DNA from: Bacteroidales bacterium
GTDB taxonomy: Bacteria > Bacteroidota > Bacteroidia > Bacteroidales > Bacteroidaceae
Direction: 5' to 3'
Assembly: GCA_004558535.1 (NCBI GenBank)
Contig: SFCP01000067.1
Location: 1 to 9,499 of the forward strand
DNA: 9,499 nt
The stretch's first letter is position 1. Each line of letters begins with the position of its first letter. The notes under the pieces are model-generated. The model had not been told where the DNA came from. It saw nothing but the letters and a program-made list of their open reading frames with translations, and made no database searches. Shown in pieces: positions 5,420 through 9,499 of the stretch. The position numbers and the translations under genes were made by a program.

Positions 5420-7960
5420 CCCCAAGCTATTGAGTTTGATCTCCAACTCGTTTTCGTCTGCGCAGAAGACTTCGCGAGGCTTGGCGCCGCGCGAGGGTCC
5501 CACGATGCCGGCCCGTTCCATCTGGTCCATCAGGCGACCGGCCCGATTGTAGCCAATGGAAAATTTGCGCTGTATGAGGGACGTGGACCCCAACTGATGT
5601 ACTACGATAAGGCGGGCAGCTTCGGCAAACATGGGGTCTATCTCCGAACTGTCAAGTCCTGCGCTGCCTGTGCCTTCGGTATCGGTATCCGAGAGGGGTT
5701 CGGGCAATTCGTAGGCCGAGGGATAACTTTGCTGGCTTGCTATGTGGGCGGCAATACGCTCCACTTCGGGTGTGTCGATAAAGGCACACTGCACGCGAAC
5801 GGGCATATTGTCCTTGCCCAGGAAGAGCATGTCGCCACGGCCGACCAATTGGTTGGCACCGGCGCCGTCCAGAATGGTGCGGCTGTCGATTTGCGACATG
5901 ACCTTGAAAGCCATGCGGCCGGGGAAGTTGGCTTTGATGGTACCGGTGATGATGTTGGTGGTGGGGCGCTGGGTCGCGATGACCATGTGCATGCCTACGG
6001 CGCGGGCCAACTGCGCGATGCGAGCGATGGGGAGCTCTACCTCTTTGCCTGCGGTCATGATCAGGTCGCCAAACTCATCGATGATGACGACGATGTAGGG
6101 CATGAACTCGTGGCCGTTGTTGGGATTAAGTTGCCGCGCCTTGAATTTTGCGTTGTATTCCTTGATATTTCGCACGCGCGCCCGTTTCAGCAGGTCGTAG
6201 CGGTGGTCCATCAGTTGGCAGAGGCTTTTGAGCGTCTGTACCACCTTGGTCACATCGGTTATGATGGGGTCGGCTTCACCGGGTATCTTGGCGAGGAAAT
6301 GGTTTTCGATGGGCGAGTAGACGCTAAACTCTACCTTTTTGGGGTCGACCATCACGATTTTCAGCTCGGCCGGGTGCTTTTTGTACAGGAGCGAGGCGAT
6401 AATGGCGTTGAGTCCGACGGATTTTCCCTGTCCGGTGGCTCCGGCTACGAGCAGGTGAGGTATTTGTGCCAAGTCTGCCATATAGACCTCGTTGGTGATG
6501 GTCTTACCGAGAGCGATGGGCAGTTCGAAGGTGGACTCTTGGAACTTCTTGGAGTTGAGAATGCTCTCCATGGACACGATGCGCGGATTTTTGTTGGGCA
6601 CTTCGATGCCGATGGTTCCTTTGCCGGGAATGGGGGCGATGATGCGTATGCCGAGGGCACTGAGGCTTAGCGCTATGTCGTCCTCCAGGTTGCGGATGCG
6701 GCTGATACGTACACCCTGGGCGGGCGTTATTTCGTAGAGGGTAATAGTAGGCCCGATGGTGGCATGGATGCTGGAGATCTCCACACCGAAGCTTTTGAGC
6801 ACGGAGATGATGCGGTCCTTGTTGGCGTTTTGCTCCGCCATATCGATGGCGGGCGAGTTCTCGGTATACTTTTTCAGCAGGTCCAGCTGGGGGAACTTGT
6901 AGTATTCCAAGTCCAGACGGGGATCATAGGGCGGCAGGTTCTTGACCATTTCGGCGGTCATCTCTCCGTTGGCCTCAGTTTCCTCTTCCGCTTCGGGGTT
7001 GTCTACGGAAAAGGCCGGCTCATCCGTCTCCTCTGTATCGGGCGAGGTGGTAATGGTGAGTGTGGTGCTGTCGCTGTCGCCTACTTCTGTGCTCAGGTTT
7101 ACGCTGTAGGTAGACCTGTCCTCATAGTCCTCCGGTTCGTCCTCGGTCTCCTCCGGATATTCCTCGATAGCTGGAGCATCGTTGTATGGCAGGTCTTCCT
7201 CTGCGTCGTCGGATGCTTCTGTCGGGTCCTGCGGGGTCGAGGCCGCTTTGCTGAAATGGGGCAGTTTGTCGCGCAGGTACTCCTGTGGTTTCAGCATTCG
7301 GCGCACCACTTGGATGGTCTCGCTGCTCAGGTAGGTCAGGTAGAATATAGCCGTGGTCAACAGCAGGATACACGTGCCGGTCTTGCCGACCAAAGTCACA
7401 AGTTGGCTGTAGGCTTCTTGTCCATGCAGTCCACCGGCATGGAAGGTGACCCGTCCAAACAGCATCTTATCGCCTAAAATCAAATTCTCGACCAGGCAGA
7501 AAAACACCGAGCCCCACACCATGAGGATAGAGCAGTTGAGAAACCACTTCCACAGGCGGACCTTGTAGGCTCGCAGGAGCTTTACGCTCAGGGCCAGCAG
7601 AAATATCGCAATAAAGTAGGCGCAGACGCCGAAGCATTGGTCCATGAAGTAGCGGGCCGTGTAGGCGCCGACGACGCCGCCCACGTTGTGTACTTCGTTC
7701 AAGTGGCCTGATTCCATGGCACTCTGTTCCTCCCCGCCGGTAAAGAAATGAGAGGTAAAGGCAACGAGCATGAACAGGGCCGAGATAAGGATGAGCAGGC
7801 CGACGACGAAGCGCAGTGTATCGCCGTTGGAGGAAAAATAGCGTTTGATGGGAAAATATCTGTCCCAAAAACCGACGGATTTTTTATTCGTCTTTCCTTT
7901 TGTCGATTTGCGGGTAGCAGCGTTGGTCTTTTGGGAGCGGGTAGGCTTCTTTGCAGGCAT
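5417..7960 (-). CDS. ftsK: DNA translocase FtsK
   Basis: FtsK is a septum-anchored hexameric motor that pumps DNA during division and helps XerC/XerD resolve chromosome dimers. The 847-residue protein has the full domain set. A basic, Lys/Thr/Ser-rich N-terminus (1-29) precedes four membrane segments (about 49-73, 110-130, 136-161, 191-211). A strongly acidic Glu/Asp/Thr linker covers about 245-332. The motor follows, with Walker A GATGQGKS (507-514), Walker B YIVVIIDEFGDL (622-633), the IATQRPTTNIITGTIKANFPGR segment and DSRTILDGAGANQLVGRGDML (692-712). The C-terminal winged-helix gamma domain (about 776-838, GSTSLIQRKFSIGYNRAGRLMDQME) is the part that reads polar DNA motifs. The linker is much shorter than in E. 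coli FtsK. The start lies 54 bases after the M64 gene with no recognisable promoter between them, so read-through from that gene is possible. Confidence 0.97.
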   Translation of the reverse strand: MPAKKPTRSQKTNAATRKSTKGKTNKKSVGFWDRYFPIKRYFSSNGDTLRFVVGLLILISALFMLVAFTSHFFTGGEEQSAMESGHLNEVHNVGGVVGAYTARYFMDQCFGVCAYFIAIFLLALSVKLLRAYKVRLWKWFLNCSILMVWGSVFFCLVENLILGDKMLFGRVTFHAGGLHGQEAYSQLVTLVGKTGTCILLLTTAIFYLTYLSSETIQVVRRMLKPQEYLRDKLPHFSKAASTPQDPTEASDDAEEDLPYNDAPAIEEYPEETEDEPEDYEDRSTYSVNLSTEVGDSDSTTLTITTSPDTEETDEPAFSVDNPEAEEETEANGEMTAEMVKNLPPYDPRLDLEYYKFPQLDLLKKYTENSPAIDMAEQNANKDRIISVLKSFGVEISSIHATIGPTITLYEITPAQGVRISRIRNLEDDIALSLSALGIRIIAPIPGKGTIGIEVPNKNPRIVSMESILNSKKFQESTFELPIALGKTITNEVYMADLAQIPHLLVAGATGQGKSVGLNAIIASLLYKKHPAELKIVMVDPKKVEFSVYSPIENHFLAKIPGEADPIITDVTKVVQTLKSLCQLMDHRYDLLKRARVRNIKEYNAKFKARQLNPNNGHEFMPYIVVIIDEFGDLIMTAGKEVELPIARIAQLARAVGMHMVIATQRPTTNIITGTIKANFPGRMAFKVMSQIDSRTILDGAGANQLVGRGDMLFLGKDNMPVRVQCAFIDTPEVERIAAHIASQQSYPSAYELPEPLSDTDTEGTGSAGLDSSEIDPMFAEAARLIVVHQLGSTSLIQRKFSIGYNRAGRLMDQMERAGIVGPSRGAKPREVFCADENELEIKLNSLG

Positions 7961-8014
7961 GATGTGTCGTTTGATGTGGGTAGGGATGGTAAAGGATAGA
8001 AAGTAGAGATTTTT

Positions 8015-9382
8015 TTAACGGGGGAGTACTTCGGTATAATAGCGTATCAACCGATCGATAGCCCGTCGGCATACAAAGCAGAAGACAGGTGCTTCGTTGG
8101 TCCGCATCCGGCAGTTCCAGCAGGGGCGGTATACGCCGCGCGATTGGTAGCCGGCTCCCTCGTACAGGCCGACAGTTTCGGTTTCGCCGTCGGAGACGTT
8201 TGTCCGGTCTTTGCGGGGCAGCACGCATTTGCGGGGCAGCAGGTCCTCCCATTTTGTGGAGAAATCGCACAGCGTGGTGATGTTCTGCTCCCAGGGTTCT
8301 ATGTCGGGGTAGTAGAACTCCTCGTATTGATCGTCATAGAAATATTCGTCGGCCAGACCCGCAAAGCTGTGTCCAAACTCGTGAACGACGACCGGCTCAA
8401 AGCTTGCGTGGCGGGCCGTCGTCAGCGTGTAGGAATTGAAGATGCCACCGCCGCCATAGTTGTCCGTGTTGGCAAGGATGATAATATGCTCGTAGGGGAT
8501 GCCGGCCAGCCAGTCGTGCAGTTCCCCTAAGTGCAGGGTGGTCAGGTAGCGCTCGCTGTAGAACGTATCAAAGTGGGAATGCACCGCGGTCTGCTTCCAC
8601 AGTCCCTTGTGCGGAATGCTCACACCGCTTTCTGCCGACGGCGTAGCCACTGCCACCACATTGAAGCGGTCGCGCAGGGTCTTGAAGGGCTCGTGGCCCA
8701 TAAGTGCATCCATGGCGGTGCGGGCGTGGGCGTAAAAAGCCTCCATCTCGTCGGCGGTGTAGCCCTCCGCCACGATGGCAATGTCTATGGCTCTCTCCGG
8801 ACGGTCCGAATAGAGCAGGTATCGATGGGGCGGGAGGGGACCGGTGCCGGCCGGACGTATCAGGATGTCCCGGGGGTCTATGCTGTGGCGCAGTGTAGCC
8901 AATGTTCCGCCTTTGAAATTGTTGAGTTCCAACTCAATGACGACAGCGTTCCGCGGCATGGGCAGCAGAAATACGTTTTCAAAGGCGCGGGTGGTGCGGG
9001 TCGCCTCCTCGGTGGTCAGCCATTCTTGGTACAGGGTGGAGAAGGACTGGCAGTAGCAGATACTGTCCGTAGCTGCATCGCGCATCACGATTCGTCCGTT
9101 GCCCCGGAGGAGCAGCGTGTCCGTATTCACGTTGCGTCCATACCATCCGGGGGTGGTCCGTGCTTCGTGCAGGGCAATGATCGTCTCGTTCGTATTGCCG
9201 CTAAAGGTGTAGTCCAGTCGCAGGGTGCTGTCGGCGATAGTGCCGGGAGTCTGTGCAAAAAAATGAGCCGCCGTCAGGAAGCAGCTGATGAACGATATGA
9301 AGCGTTTTGACATATGCAAGGATTTCATGGAGGAGGGGGCAATGGAAAAACAAGGGGCGATGGTCGGATGTTGCGAAGTCAT
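8015..9382 (-). CDS. M64-family (IgA-peptidase-like) zinc metallopeptidase, secreted
   Basis: A zinc peptidase of family M64, named for an IgA-cleaving enzyme of gut Clostridium ramosum; the real substrate here is unknown. With the ATG at 9382 there are 455 residues. The zinc site is HEFGH (334-338), in the M64 signature HEFGHSFAGLADEY with D345/E346 following. A second family-like segment is GLYEGAGYQSRGVYRPCWNCRMR (405-427), and a Cys-rich tail contains FCFVC (434-438). Residues about 45-190 match the beta-rich N-terminal domain usual in this family. The signal peptide starts best at internal M24 (ATG at 9313: MSKRF, then a hydrophobic run to about A43), so residues 1-23 may not be translated; M19 (9328) is another option. 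The promoter at 9412-9442 would put the RNA start some 25 bases before the 9382 ATG, which keeps the long form possible. It should act in the periplasm or outside the cell. Confidence 0.9.
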   Translation of the reverse strand: MTSQHPTIAPCFSIAPSSMKSLHMSKRFISFISCFLTAAHFFAQTPGTIADSTLRLDYTFSGNTNETIIALHEARTTPGWYGRNVNTDTLLLRGNGRIVMRDAATDSICYCQSFSTLYQEWLTTEEATRTTRAFENVFLLPMPRNAVVIELELNNFKGGTLATLRHSIDPRDILIRPAGTGPLPPHRYLLYSDRPERAIDIAIVAEGYTADEMEAFYAHARTAMDALMGHEPFKTLRDRFNVVAVATPSAESGVSIPHKGLWKQTAVHSHFDTFYSERYLTTLHLGELHDWLAGIPYEHIIILANTDNYGGGGIFNSYTLTTARHASFEPVVVHEFGHSFAGLADEYFYDDQYEEFYYPDIEPWEQNITTLCDFSTKWEDLLPRKCVLPRKDRTNVSDGETETVGLYEGAGYQSRGVYRPCWNCRMRTNEAPVFCFVCRRAIDRLIRYYTEVLPR

Positions 9383-9411
9383 CCTGTCTGCCGCCCCCGC
9401 CTAAAACGATG

Positions 9412-9442
9412 CAAAGATAGTGCAAGGCGAGCGAAGAGCAAA
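9412..9442 (-). promoter_or_regulatory. Bacteroides-type promoter for the M64 gene, inside a repeat
   Basis: On the minus strand TTTG (9442-9439) is followed by exactly 19 bases and then TATCTTTG (9419-9412). This fits the known Bacteroides primary-sigma consensus, TTTG at -33 and TAnnTTTG at -7. It points at the M64 start about 30 bases downstream. Both boxes fall in the hairpin repeat: TTTG is the end of an inner stem arm, and most of TATCTTTG is the outer arm. Prediction from sequence only. Confidence 0.7.
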
Positions 9443-9497
9443 GCGAAAAACGCAGTTTTTGAGATTTGCTCTTCGCTTCCGAGCCGCCGCCTATCTT
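9414..9497 (+). repeat. Hairpin repeat, diverged family member (right edge)
   Basis: Outer arms AAGATAG (9414-9420) and CTATCTT (9491-9497) are perfectly complementary. Inside lie TGCAAGGCGAG (9421-9431), identical to the block in the left-hand copies, and CCGAGCCGCCGC (9479-9490), one base different. Between them is a 12-base perfect stem, GCGAAGAGCAAA (9431-9442) with TTTGCTCTTCGC (9465-9476), and a smaller nested stem AAAAAC/GTTTTT (9446-9451, 9455-9460). The inner stem and outer arms share no sequence with the left-hand copies, but the layout is the same. The window ends two bases after the element. Confidence 0.85.
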
Positions 9498-9499
9498 CT

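Noticed and set aside
5384..6670. Plus-strand open frame (428 codons) opposite ftsK
   Set aside because: It lies opposite the conserved FtsK motor, and its Gly/His/Val-rich translation is typical of antisense shadow frames.
7961..8014. Promoter or terminator between the M64 gene and ftsK
   Set aside because: No TAnnTTTG box on the minus strand and no stem of useful length in the 54 bases.
8531..9310. Plus-strand open frame (259 codons) opposite the M64 gene
   Set aside because: Low-complexity antisense shadow with no domain or start signal; the minus-strand gene has clear catalytic motifs.

Overview
The window looks like chromosomal DNA of a Bacteroides-type bacterium (order Bacteroidales). 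The signs are a consensus Bacteroides-style promoter (TTTG, 19 bases, TATCTTTG), gene starts without Shine-Dalgarno sites, a periplasmic C69 peptidase and an M64 'IgA-type' peptidase typical of gut Bacteroidales, and menaquinone genes. Coding DNA is fairly GC-rich; the short gaps are AT-rich or filled with repeats. No species is claimed.

All six supported genes lie on the minus strand, so they read from right to left. In transcription order they are: an M64-family metallopeptidase with a signal peptide (about 9382-8015); the DNA translocase FtsK (7960-5417); NadC of NAD synthesis (5368-4517); a secreted C69 cysteine dipeptidase (4507-2846); a single 702-residue protein joining MenC and MenE of menaquinone synthesis (2833-725); and the N-terminal part of a PIF1-like helicase that runs off the left edge (547-1). 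Gaps are 54, 48, 9, 12 and 177 bases. nadC, the C69 gene and menCE are spaced like an operon. The genes share no single pathway: they cover chromosome segregation, NAD and quinone cofactors, and peptide degradation outside the cytoplasm.

The most interesting part is the non-coding DNA. The 177-base gap before the helicase and the first codons of the helicase contain two full 72-base copies and one half copy of a hairpin repeat, plus a second hairpin type. A diverged member of the same family lies at the right edge (9414-9497). Full members share two conserved blocks (TGCAAGGCGAG and CCGAGCCGCMGC) around an inner hairpin. They are closed by 7-base outer arms that differ completely in sequence between members yet stay perfectly complementary. 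The right-hand element carries the predicted promoter of the M64 gene. The left-hand element is read in frame as the N-terminal extension of the helicase. No CRISPR, tRNA, rRNA or transposase gene is visible.
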